Source of the DNA: Brevibacillus choshinensis
Lineage (GTDB): Bacteria; Bacillota; Bacilli; Brevibacillales; Brevibacillaceae
NCBI RefSeq assembly: GCF_001420695.1
Contig: NZ_LJJB01000013.1
Span: forward strand, 310,065 to 374,064
Reading direction: 5' to 3'
DNA: 64,000 bases
The notes under the pieces are model-generated. The model saw nothing but the letters and a program-made list of their open reading frames with translations. It was not told the DNA's origin and did no database searches. The position numbers were made by a program, and so were the translations under genes. Positions within the stretch are counted from its first letter, which is position 1. Each line of letters opens with the position of its first letter. This document shows, one piece after another, positions 56,710-64,000 of the stretch.

Positions 56710-57768
56710 ATGCAGGACTATATGCGACAATTGGGAAAAAAATCTGCAGTTATGGCGCTCGTACTGTCTTTTGTCTTATTGGGCGTAGCCACCAGCAGTA
56801 TAGGCGTTCAGCAGGCAGATGCACGAGAAGAGGGAGTATCGACTACGGTTTCGTTTACAGACACAACTGGTCATTGGGCATCAAAGGAGATTATGGCTGC
56901 GGCAAAAAGCGGCTTGATTCAAGGCTTTCCGGATGGAAGCTTTCAGCCGGAGCAAACAGTCACACAAGAGCAATTTCTTTCCTTGATCGAACGCGTCATT
57001 CCATCATTTGCGGGTCATGAACCCGATGCCTTTATGCGAGAAACGTATCTGTCTCACGCAGCGGGACGTTGGTCTGAAAAAACGTATACACATTTGGCTG
57101 CAGCAGGGATCATGCCGACGGGGAAACCGACAGATTCTTTGAATCGTCTGGAGGCTACACGTATCCTGCTAGCTGCGCTGGGGCATCAGTCTGAGGGAGA
57201 AAAATACCGAGGAACGAAATCTCACTTTTTCTCTGATCTTTCTACGGATAATGAATCCCAAGTCATGATAGCCTATCCCGCTTACAAAATGGGGATTATG
57301 GCAGGGTTTCCGGATGGTACATTCCGACCTGATGAAAAAATCAGCCGAGCACAGGCTGTCGTCCTATTGAATCGTCTAGACCATCAAATAGAGGAGCTCT
57401 ACCCCGGGATGGTCACAGACAATGAAAAAAAAGCGATGACCGAAGCGGTTTCTACATTCGTCGGGAATGTGATGGATAAGGAAAAAATCCGTCGCTACGA
57501 TGATCTGGTTGCTTACGTAAAGAAAAATAAGCTGCAAGTGACAGAGTCGTTTTTGCGTGAGCATTTTTCGTTCATGCAGTATGAAGTGTATGATTACATT
57601 CGCTTCCCGCGTTTCAACGAGTTAATGTATTATGCGAAAATAGGGATGGGCAAATACCGTATGACCGTTCAATACTACTCGGGAGAACTGGGAGGAAGCG
57701 TCGACAAAACGTTCTACCTGTCGTCTGCAGATGGCAAAACGTTTCGATTGATCGGAAAAGACGAATAG
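56710..57768 (+). CDS. SLH-domain surface protein (352 aa)
   Basis: ATG 56710 after GAAAGGTGG. Signal peptide S-A-V-M-A-L-V-L-S-F-V-L-L-G-V-A ending at A-D-A-R-E. Two clear SLH repeats (F-T-D-T-T-G-H-W-A-S-K-E-I-M-A-A-A-K-S-G-L-I-Q-G-F-P-D-G-S-F-Q-P-E at about 49-81, and the third-position one I-A-Y-P-A-Y-K-M-G-I-M-A-G-F-P-D-G-T-F-R-P-D-E near 195-218) flank a weaker middle repeat (R-W-S-E-K-T-Y-T-H-L-A-A-A-G-I-M-P). A 130-residue C-terminal domain follows. SLH units bind pyruvylated secondary wall polymer, so this protein sits on the cell surface. C-terminal function unknown. Confidence 0.9.
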   Translation: MQDYMRQLGKKSAVMALVLSFVLLGVATSSIGVQQADAREEGVSTTVSFTDTTGHWASKEIMAAAKSGLIQGFPDGSFQPEQTVTQEQFLSLIERVIPSFAGHEPDAFMRETYLSHAAGRWSEKTYTHLAAAGIMPTGKPTDSLNRLEATRILLAALGHQSEGEKYRGTKSHFFSDLSTDNESQVMIAYPAYKMGIMAGFPDGTFRPDEKISRAQAVVLLNRLDHQIEELYPGMVTDNEKKAMTEAVSTFVGNVMDKEKIRRYDDLVAYVKKNKLQVTESFLREHFSFMQYEVYDYIRFPRFNELMYYAKIGMGKYRMTVQYYSGELGGSVDKTFYLSSADGKTFRLIGKDE

Positions 57769-57778
57769 AAGCAAAAGA

Positions 57779-57811
57779 AAGAGGCGAGCCGCATAGGCAC
57801 GCCTTTTTTGT
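57779..57811. terminator. Terminator between the SLH gene and the convergent transporter
   Basis: AGGCGaGCC and GGCaCGCCT arms with loop GCATA, then T5, with AAAGAAAG on the other side so that it may also work in reverse. Confidence 0.88.
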
Positions 57812-57836
57812 TGGACAGCAGAGGAAAGGGAGCAAA

Positions 57837-59048
57837 TCAAATGGTTCGGTTACGTCCAGCTCCGATACCTGAAAAAATGAGCAATACGCTCACGATCATC
57901 AGCGTCCACAATGGGTACGTCCACGAGTGTGTGAGATCAAACAGAAAACCGATGAACATCGGACCAACGGCAGCGAGCAGGTATCCTACTGACTGTGCCA
58001 TCCCCGACAATTTCGCAGCTTCGCGGACATGAGAAGCACGGATCACGATAAACGTGAGAGCGAGACTAATACTTGCACCTTGCGCAATCCCCAGCAAGAT
58101 CAGGCTGATAAACAACAGAACGAGGTTTCCTCCTACGAGCAGTCCGGAAAATCCGAGCAGGGAGATGATCCCGATGAAGACGGTCATTAGTCGTTGATCG
58201 GTCAAGCGACCTGCGAGCACGGGAGCTAGGAAGCTGGCAGGCAGGCTGATTACTTGGACGAGAGAAAGTAGCCATCCCGCGGTGCTCAGACTGATGCCGT
58301 GCTCCTGTAAAATTGCAGGGAGCCAAGAGATGGTGCAGTAAAAAATAAAGGATTGCAAACCCATGAACAAAGTAACGTGCCACGCAAGCATGGAGCTCCA
58401 CACTTTGTTTGTCGCCGGCTCTGATGCTGCGGTCGTGGTGGAATTTCCTTTTGTACGTAGTTGAGGAATCCAGCATACGAGGGCGATGACGACCATGATC
58501 GTCCAAAAAGCGAGTGAGCCCTTCCATCCCAGATGAGCCCCTTGCGTTAACGGAATGCTTACTCCCGACGCAAGAGCTGCGCAGGTCGACATAGCGGTCG
58601 TATACACGCTAGTCATTAGTCCGGCTTTTTGGGGAAAGCGTTGCTTGACCAAGCCGGGTAGCAACACGTTGAAGATTGCAATACCGGCCCCGATGAGTGC
58701 CGTACCCGCAAATAAGGTGAAAATCATTCCTGTCGAACGGAGTGGGATTCCGATCAGCAAGATCAAGAGCCCAGCAAATAAGGTGCGTTCAACTCCAAAG
58801 CGGTGACCGATGGAAGGGACCATAGGAGAAAACAGGGCAAATGCTAGCAGTGGCACAGTTGTCAGCATTCCCGACATCCCATTGGAAAGCCCGAGATCTG
58901 CACGTATGTCTCCGACCAAAGGCCCGACTGAGGTCAAAGGTGAGCGCATAGCAAACGTAATCAGAATGATCCCTGCAATGATCAGAAAGGGATGAGGTAC
59001 ACTCGGCTTTGCTTTCGTTTCTGTTGAGGCGAGGGCTTGTTGTGTCAT
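57837..59048 (-). CDS. MFS transporter, CynX/NimT family
   Basis: ATG 59048 eight bases after AGGAGGT, overlapping the stop of the GntR gene by one base (TGATG), so the two are translationally coupled. 403 residues and about twelve membrane helices: F-A-M-R-S-P-L-T-S-V-G-P-L at the first, G-L-L-I-L-L-I-G-I-P-L-R and G-I-A-I-F-N-V-L-L-P in the N-half. The R-S-P-L-T-S-V-G-P-L start marks the cyanate/nitroimidazole (CynX/NimT) branch. Substrate unknown; presumably the one sensed by the partner regulator. Confidence 0.88.
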   Translation of the reverse strand: MTQQALASTETKAKPSVPHPFLIIAGIILITFAMRSPLTSVGPLVGDIRADLGLSNGMSGMLTTVPLLAFALFSPMVPSIGHRFGVERTLFAGLLILLIGIPLRSTGMIFTLFAGTALIGAGIAIFNVLLPGLVKQRFPQKAGLMTSVYTTAMSTCAALASGVSIPLTQGAHLGWKGSLAFWTIMVVIALVCWIPQLRTKGNSTTTAASEPATNKVWSSMLAWHVTLFMGLQSFIFYCTISWLPAILQEHGISLSTAGWLLSLVQVISLPASFLAPVLAGRLTDQRLMTVFIGIISLLGFSGLLVGGNLVLLFISLILLGIAQGASISLALTFIVIRASHVREAAKLSGMAQSVGYLLAAVGPMFIGFLFDLTHSWTYPLWTLMIVSVLLIFSGIGAGRNRTI

Positions 59049-59746
59049 CAATGTGTACCTCCTTCCTGAATCACTATAGACAGGGCAGATTTGCTTGCCT
59101 CAATCAGATTGCACACGGCTTTTTCTGCCGCATCCTGATCTTGGTCCGCAATGGCTTCGACCAGCTCTGCATGTGTTTTGAACTGTGTTTCCATGAGGCC
59201 AGAAATATCTAATGTACTATTTACCGAGTACAAAATCGATTCCGTCATGTACTTATACAGATCGATCATGACGTTGTTTTTGGTGGCTTCCACGATGGCC
59301 TTGTGAAACGCAAGATCTGCTTGCGTGTAAGCATTGGGATCTTGAAATAGCTGATAGGCTTGCTCCAGCTTTTCTCGAATATTTGCCAAATCTTGAGTCG
59401 TACGGCGCTGTGCCGCTAGTCGAGCTATCTCACGCTCGAGCCCATACCGCACTTCTAAAATTTCAAACACGGCGGACCGTTGCAGTCTTCGGTGCATGGC
59501 AGCTCCAAATTCACTGGAGGAGCGGACATACGTGCCATCTCCTTGGCGTGCTTCCAACATCCCTGTATGAATCAATGCCTGTACGGCTTCTCGTAGTGTG
59601 TTGCGGCTAACGCCAAGCTGCTCGACGAGATCTGGCTCGGGTGGTATGCGTTCGCCCACCTTCCAGTCTCCCGCTTCAATACGTTGTGCCAACTGCTCGA
59701 CGACTTGTTTAACTAGGGAAGAGCGTACTGTTTTTTGTAGATTCAT
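59048..59746 (-). CDS. FadR-type GntR family regulator
   Basis: ATG 59746 after TTGGAGGTATTGG. 232 residues: winged helix L-A-Q-R-I-E-A-G-D-W-K-V-G-E-R-I-P-P-E-P-D-L-V-E-Q-L-G-V-S-R-N-T-L-R-E-A-V-Q-A-L (about 22-64) with wing G-D-G-T-Y-V, then an all-helical FCD effector domain with metal-ligand histidines (D-L-A-F-H-K-A-I and T-H-A-E-L-V-E-A-I). Coupled to the MFS gene, which it probably represses until the substrate is present. Confidence 0.9.
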   Translation of the reverse strand: MNLQKTVRSSLVKQVVEQLAQRIEAGDWKVGERIPPEPDLVEQLGVSRNTLREAVQALIHTGMLEARQGDGTYVRSSSEFGAAMHRRLQRSAVFEILEVRYGLEREIARLAAQRRTTQDLANIREKLEQAYQLFQDPNAYTQADLAFHKAIVEATKNNVMIDLYKYMTESILYSVNSTLDISGLMETQFKTHAELVEAIADQDQDAAEKAVCNLIEASKSALSIVIQEGGTH

Positions 59747-59849
59747 TTCCAATACCTCCAAACATCCGATGATTGGGACTGAGTGCATCTTAGCAGATGT
59801 CCTGCAAACATGACAAGAAGCAAACTGTCGAGAAAAAGTTAGGTCAAAA

Positions 59850-59900
59850 AGCAAAGAGCAGGTCACCCCCTTTTGCGAAAGGGATATGACCTGCTCATTC
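59850..59900 (-). terminator. Terminator of the permease gene
   Basis: On the minus strand GAGCAGGTCA and TGACCTGCTC arms with an inner CCCTTT/AAAGGG helix, then TTTGCTTTTTG. Confidence 0.88.
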
Positions 59901-59901
59901 G

Positions 59902-61185
59902 TTAAGCTGCTTTGGTAGTGGCGATTTTCTTACGGCGTTCCCACATGAGTGATATTCCGACAATTACGACTGGGTAGAGGGCGGACCATCCGAGAAAAGG
60001 GTATAGCCCGACAGTGAAAATAAGTGAGGTCCAGGAAGCGATACGTCCAACTTTGCTGTCACGTAACAGACGGACACCGGCCAGACATCCACCGATGTAA
60101 GTGGCGATAAAGGAAGCATTTGGAATCTCAATGAGTTTGGCCAGATCGACCCATCCGAAATACAAGACACTGAGAACTACAACAAAACAAAGTGCCAAAA
60201 AGAGAAGACCTCCGACAGGTGTTCGATATTTTGCGTGCAAGACTCCAAACCAACGTGGCGCGACGTTTTCCTGAGCAAGCGAGTAAGCGATTCGAGATGC
60301 GGCGCCGACGTATGCATTGGCTGCTGCAATACAGATAAACAGGGCGGTCACAGCGACAATCCATCCGCCTATTGGGCCGAGCGATAGCTGAATCATGACA
60401 CTCAGGGAAGCGGCTGAAATTCCGCTGCCGTAGCTGTGTGTAGCCACCGTCATGAACGCTACAGAAAAGTAGAGGAGAGCGACGATCCCTGCACTCCACA
60501 TAACTCCGCGTACGGCGTTTTTAGCAGGGTCTACAAACTCTTCGGACAGATGAGTGACGGCTTCCCAACCGATAAAGCACCAAAATAACAATCCGGCTGT
60601 TTGAATGACACTGAGCCAGCCACTTGGGACGAAAGGGACAAAGTTTGCGGTAGATGCATGCGGCAAGGCAGCGACAACCGCCAAAATCAAAATCGTGATA
60701 ATCAAGGAAACGACAATCGTTTGCACACGTGCCGCTACCTGCATACCCAATACGTTCATGGACAGGACAGCGATCAGGATGAGGGCAGCGGTCGCATACG
60801 TCTGTGTTTCTCCCCACTTCATCAGAACAGCGAGGTAGTTCGCCCCGGTTACGCTCAAGATCGGAGCACCCATAGGCACGGATAATAGGAAAAACCAGCC
60901 CACCATGTTGCCAAACCGATCGCCGTACGCGGTTCGAACGAATGTCGATACACCTCCTGCGCTGGGAAAGCGAGCGGATAGGAGTCCCATGGTAATGGCC
61001 ATCGGAACGACGAGAATTGACATCAGAAGCCAGGCAAGAATAGAAGCAGGTCCAGCCTTTTCAGCAGCCAAACCAGGAATGAGCAGAACCCCTGAGCCGA
61101 TCACAGCACCTACGTACAAGGAGACGATTTGCGGTAAGCCCAAGGTTTTGTGAAGACCGGGCGACTGTGCAGTTAGTTTCCCCAT
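59902..61185 (-). CDS. APC-family amino acid permease (YjeH-like)
   Basis: ATG 61185 with GAGAGGGA upstream. 427 residues, about twelve membrane helices, with the APC first-helix motif Y-V-G-A-V-I-G-S-G-V-L-L-I-P-G and the conserved R-F-P-S-A-G-G-V-S-T-F-V-R. Length and motifs fit the YjeH/leucine-methionine exporter branch more than long uptake permeases. Divergent from a LysR gene with a palindrome between them, so likely controlled by it. Confidence 0.85.
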   Translation of the reverse strand: MGKLTAQSPGLHKTLGLPQIVSLYVGAVIGSGVLLIPGLAAEKAGPASILAWLLMSILVVPMAITMGLLSARFPSAGGVSTFVRTAYGDRFGNMVGWFFLLSVPMGAPILSVTGANYLAVLMKWGETQTYATAALILIAVLSMNVLGMQVAARVQTIVVSLIITILILAVVAALPHASTANFVPFVPSGWLSVIQTAGLLFWCFIGWEAVTHLSEEFVDPAKNAVRGVMWSAGIVALLYFSVAFMTVATHSYGSGISAASLSVMIQLSLGPIGGWIVAVTALFICIAAANAYVGAASRIAYSLAQENVAPRWFGVLHAKYRTPVGGLLFLALCFVVVLSVLYFGWVDLAKLIEIPNASFIATYIGGCLAGVRLLRDSKVGRIASWTSLIFTVGLYPFLGWSALYPVVIVGISLMWERRKKIATTKAA

Positions 61186-61256
61186 GAAAAAATCCCTCTC
61201 TTTACTCGATCAAATGATTTTGTAGAAGTAGTGTAGCATAGACTTTACTATCGGAG

Positions 61257-61276
61257 TTATCTATAATATCAGATAA
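61257..61276. promoter_or_regulatory. LysR-type operator between permease and lysR gene
   Basis: TTATCT and AGATAA form a perfect inverted repeat with an eight-base centre ATAATATC, containing the T-N11-A pattern of LysR regulators. It is 72 bases from the permease start and 39 from the regulator start. Confidence 0.6.
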
Positions 61277-61314
61277 AGAAAATCGGATTTTTCGATGGGA
61301 AGGGGACCGAGAGG

Positions 61315-62244
61315 ATGGATACTCGCTATCTTCAAACATTCCGAGAAGTAGCCAAGTGTCAGAGCTTTACACGGGCAGCAGAAGTGCTGGGCTATGCGCA
61401 ATCCAGCGTGACGACGCAAATTCAAAATCTGGAGACGGAGTTTGGCGTCACTCTTTTTGAGAGATGGGGAAGAAAAATCAGGCTTACACATGCTGGGGAG
61501 GCGCTCCTCGGATACAGTGACCAAGTCTTGGCTATTCTGGATGAGGCCAAAGGAAATCTGTCCGAACAGGCACAAATGGCAGGCACGCTAAGCATTGGAA
61601 CGGTAGAATCCTTGGCTGCTTTTTATTTGCCGCCCTTTTTGCAAAAGTTTCGCAAAGAACAGCCGCGCATGCGGATGCAGCTTCACCCGGGTATTTGTCA
61701 TGATCTGCGTCAAGGTGTAAAGGAGGGCAAGTACGACTTTGCGTTTGTACTCGACTGGATGCAAGACCATCCTGAACTCACAAACATGAATCTTGGGGAA
61801 GAAAAGCTGGTGGTCGTCGCAGCTCCCGATCATCCTTTGACGAAAAAGGAGCGAGTCGAGGCCAAGGATTTTTCAGGCGAGAGCTGGATTTTCACCGAAG
61901 CTGGTTGCAGCTACCGATCGATCATGGAGGCTGTCTTGCGAGATGCGGAGGCGACGATCGACATGACGTTAGAGTTTGGTAGCCTCGAAGCGATCAAACA
62001 ATGTGTCGCCTATGGTCTTGGGATCGCTCTTGTCCCATTCATCGCTGTGGCCGAAGAGGCCAAGAACGGAACGCTGGCCATCTTGCCTTTTTCCCATCCC
62101 GAAGTACGTGTCTATCGTCAGCTGATTTATCATAAGAAGAAGTGGATGTCGCAAGCACTGCTGTACTTTTTGGAGTTGCTGACGATTGAAAATCAAAAGA
62201 ATAATCATGAATTTCCGACTAAAAATGTAGAGAATATGGGTTGA
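61315..62244 (+). CDS. LysR family regulator
   Basis: ATG 61315 after AAGGGGACCGAGAGG. 309 residues: helix-turn-helix L-Q-T-F-R-E-V-A-K-C-Q-S-F-T-R-A-A-E-V-L-G-Y-A-Q-S-S-V-T-T-Q-I-Q-N-L-E (5-39), then a periplasmic-binding-type effector domain starting G-T-L-S-I-G-T-V-E-S-L-A. Its end is 86 bases before ahcY, but the permease on the other strand, sharing the operator, is the better candidate target. Confidence 0.9.
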   Translation: MDTRYLQTFREVAKCQSFTRAAEVLGYAQSSVTTQIQNLETEFGVTLFERWGRKIRLTHAGEALLGYSDQVLAILDEAKGNLSEQAQMAGTLSIGTVESLAAFYLPPFLQKFRKEQPRMRMQLHPGICHDLRQGVKEGKYDFAFVLDWMQDHPELTNMNLGEEKLVVVAAPDHPLTKKERVEAKDFSGESWIFTEAGCSYRSIMEAVLRDAEATIDMTLEFGSLEAIKQCVAYGLGIALVPFIAVAEEAKNGTLAILPFSHPEVRVYRQLIYHKKKWMSQALLYFLELLTIENQKNNHEFPTKNVENMG

Positions 62245-62329
62245 AAAGGAAAAACAGATGATGGCTGTACTTGCGTATGATATGATTAAGACTAAGTTGT
62301 TTTTTGAGATGAAGGAGGTCCATCCGTAC

Positions 62330-63589
62330 ATGAACATGGTTTCTGAAAGCATCGTAAAAGATATGGCGTTGGCACACAACGGCCATCTGAAAATTGACTG
62401 GGTAAAAGAGCATATGCCCGTTTTGAACCGCATCCGTGAGCGCTTTGAAAAAGAGCAGCCGTTTGCAGGTCTGAAAGTGGCCATTTCCCTTCACCTGGAA
62501 GCAAAGACAGCTTATCTGGCGAAAGTCGTGCAAGCGGGCGGCGCTGAAGTAACCATTACAGGCTCCAATCCACTGTCTACGCAAGATGATGTTTGCGCAG
62601 CACTCGTGGAAGATGGTATCCGAGTATTTGCCAAGTACAATCCGGATCCAGTGGAGTACAAGGAACACCTGATTAAAACATTGGAAACGCGTCCTGACCT
62701 GATCATTGACGACGGTGGCGACCTGGTAACGATCCTCCACAGCGAGCGTCGCGACCTACTCTCCCAAGTGCGCGGTGGTGCGGAAGAAACCACAACAGGT
62801 ATTCTTCGCTTGAAAGCTTTGGAAAAAGAAGGCAAGCTGGAATTCCCGATGGTTGCTGTAAACGATGCGTTCTGCAAATACTTGTTTGACAACCGTTATG
62901 GTACGGGTCAATCTGTATGGGATGGTATCAATCGCACAACGAACCTGGTAGTAGCAGGAAAAACGGTTGTCGTAGTTGGATACGGCTGGTGCGGTAAAGG
63001 TGTGGCGATGCGTGCGAAAGGTCTGGGCGCGAAAGTGATCGTAACCGAGATCGACGCGATCAAAGCAGTAGAAGCGTACATGGATGGATTTGAAGTCATG
63101 CCAATGAGCGAAGCGGCAAAACGCGGCGACTACTTTGTTACCGTAACAGGAAACCGCGACGTCATTCGCAAAGAACACTTCGAAGTGATGAAAGATGGTG
63201 CAATTCTCTCCAACGCAGGTCACTTTGATGTCGAAGTGAACAAAGTGGAGCTGGAAGCATTGTCGACATCCCGCCGCATCGTGCGCAAAGACATCGAAGA
63301 ATTTGTCATGGAAGATGGTCGAAAAGTGTATCTCCTGGCAGAAGGACGTTTGGTAAACCTGGCTGCTGGTGACGGTCACCCGGCTGAAATCATGGATATG
63401 ACATTCGCATTGCAAGCTGTGTCTCTGGCTTATGTGAATGAACAATACAAAGCAATCGGGAAGCAAGTACTGAATGTACCATATGAGCTGGATGCGATGG
63501 TAGCACAGTACAAGCTGGAAGCTCTGGGACTCGGTATCGACAAATTGACCGACGAACAAAAAGCATACCTGGACAGCTGGGTCGAATAG
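62330..63589 (+). CDS. ahcY: Adenosylhomocysteinase
   Basis: ATG 62330, ten bases after AGGAGGT. 419 residues: V-A-I-S-L-H-L-E-A-K-T-A-Y-L, D-D-G-G-D-L, N-D-A-F-C-K-Y-L-F-D-N-R-Y-G-T-G-Q-S, the NAD-binding V-V-V-G-Y-G-W-C-G-K-G and V-T-G-N-R-D-V-I near the end, L-L-A-E-G-R-L-V-N-L-A. It hydrolyses S-adenosylhomocysteine to adenosine and homocysteine, recycling the product of SAM-dependent methylation. B. subtilis lacks it and uses the nucleosidase/LuxS route, so its presence separates this genome from Bacillus. Together with metI-metC and speD it covers most SAM traffic. Confidence 0.95.
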   Translation: MNMVSESIVKDMALAHNGHLKIDWVKEHMPVLNRIRERFEKEQPFAGLKVAISLHLEAKTAYLAKVVQAGGAEVTITGSNPLSTQDDVCAALVEDGIRVFAKYNPDPVEYKEHLIKTLETRPDLIIDDGGDLVTILHSERRDLLSQVRGGAEETTTGILRLKALEKEGKLEFPMVAVNDAFCKYLFDNRYGTGQSVWDGINRTTNLVVAGKTVVVVGYGWCGKGVAMRAKGLGAKVIVTEIDAIKAVEAYMDGFEVMPMSEAAKRGDYFVTVTGNRDVIRKEHFEVMKDGAILSNAGHFDVEVNKVELEALSTSRRIVRKDIEEFVMEDGRKVYLLAEGRLVNLAAGDGHPAEIMDMTFALQAVSLAYVNEQYKAIGKQVLNVPYELDAMVAQYKLEALGLGIDKLTDEQKAYLDSWVE

Positions 63590-63627
63590 ACCGCGAAAAC
63601 CGTCCTTTCCCGGCAAAAAAATAAACG

Positions 63628-63665
63628 AAAAAATCCTGCATACAAATGCAGGATTTTTTTTTATA
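63628..63665 (+). terminator. Terminator of ahcY
   Basis: AAAAAATCCTGCAT and ATGCAGGATTTTTT arms with a three-base loop, followed by a T run. TATAAT at 63662-63667 directly after it may be the -10 of mraZ. Confidence 0.93.
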
Positions 63666-63684
63666 ATAACAAGTAGGCATCAAA

Positions 63685-63730
63685 GTGGGGAAAAGTGGGG
63701 GAAAGTGGAGCCACTCAGTAGGAAAGTGGG
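63685..63730 (+). promoter_or_regulatory. MraZ operator repeats
   Basis: GTGGGG at 63685-63690 and 63695-63700, GTGGAG at 63705-63710 and GTGGGG at 63726-63731. The first three are exactly ten bases apart, the spacing of MraZ boxes upstream of the division and cell wall cluster. MraZ, encoded right after, is known to bind such repeats and repress its own operon. Confidence 0.8.
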
Positions 63731-63740
63731 GGACTAGGGC

Positions 63741-64000
63741 GTGTTCATGGGGGAATACCAGCATAGCATCGACGAAAAAGGCCGCCTTACGATACCAGCC
63801 AAGTTCCGCGAAGGGCTAGGTACTACCTTTGTGATTACCCGCGGTTTGGACCAATGTTTGTTTGCTTACCCTATGGAAGAATGGAAGCAACTCGAGGAAC
63901 GACTCAAAACACTTCCCTTTACAAAAGCAGATGCGCGTGCTTTTACACGATTCTTCTTTTCTGGTGCGACCGAATGTGAGTGGGACAAGCAGGGAAGGGT
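63741..64000 (+). CDS. mraZ: Transcriptional regulator MraZ, N-terminal part
   Basis: GTG 63741 gives the usual start [24 protein letters not shown]; the ATG six bases on is the alternative. The window ends after 86 codons, which cover the first AbrB-like repeat and the beginning of the second ([15 protein letters not shown]). MraZ is a dimeric repressor at the head of the dcw cluster (mraW, ftsL, pbp genes), which should continue past 64000. Confidence 0.95.
   Translation, partial: MFMGEYQHSIDEKGRLTIPAKFREGLGTTFVITRGLDQCLFAYPMEEWKQLEERLKTLPFTKADARAFTRFFFSGATECEWDKQGR

Noticed and set aside
62756-63616. 286-codon open frame on the minus strand
   Set aside because: Antisense shadow of ahcY with low-plausibility composition.

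Overview
The window looks like chromosome of an endospore-forming, SLH-layered Firmicute, most likely Brevibacillus or a close Paenibacillaceae relative. The reasons are moderate GC, strong AGGAGG-type ribosome binding sites with frequent GTG and TTG starts, Bacillus-like gene neighbourhoods (panE/DUF3397/bshC/mraZ, typA/ylaH/ylaJ-type/phoH, yngH to yngE order), spore-type YhcN/YlaJ lipoproteins, an RsfA-type regulator, an SR1P peptide gene and an S-layer-homology protein. No tRNA, rRNA, CRISPR array, prophage or biosynthetic cluster was seen. It is mostly housekeeping chromosome with one insertion sequence.

Layout. 1-4.6 kb: start of a methyltransferase, a large secreted protein, EcsC, a RimL-type acetyltransferase and a Fur-boxed flavodoxin. 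4.7-8.1 kb: lysine riboswitch with dapH, a class III aminotransferase and dapL (acetylase branch of DAP/lysine synthesis). 8.3-13.7 kb: small secreted and regulatory proteins, an intact IS3-family element sitting in the loop of a terminator, an Hpr/MarR regulator and a small-peptide gene resembling SR1/SR1P. 13.8-24 kb: secreted beta-propeller protein, a PyrD-like/membrane fusion protein, arginine-decarboxylase-type enzyme, nitronate monooxygenase, and several proteins of unknown function including a paralogous pair. 24-36.5 kb: speD behind a structured leader, two YhcN/YlaJ lipoproteins, typA, a glutathione peroxidase, ylaH, a secreted protein with an Asp/His tail, SAM riboswitch with metI-metC, phoH, then an unassigned structured RNA. 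36.5-47.5 kb: DinB, lipoproteins, MBL hydrolase, CapA, MidA methyltransferase, DUF2626, an HTH regulator, an MgsR/Spx-type regulator, a crotonase, RsfA and YlbP. 47.7-52.7 kb: leucine/isovalerate degradation operon (yngH, yngHB, yngG, yngF, yngE) behind a cre site. 52.8-64 kb: panE, DUF3397, XRE-cupin regulator, bshC, SLH protein, GntR-MFS pair, APC permease with divergent LysR, ahcY, and the start of mraZ with its operator repeats.

How it works together. Amino-acid and sulfur metabolism are controlled at RNA level (lysine riboswitch on dap, SAM riboswitch on metIC, a candidate switch on speD). SAM links metIC, speD and ahcY. Iron (Fur) and carbon (CcpA) control are visible as DNA sites. The points most worth a second look are the speD leader with mutually exclusive helices, the structured RNA after phoH, the PyrD-like/duplicated-membrane fusion, and the insertion sequence that splits a terminator and carries a hairpin masking its own transposase start.
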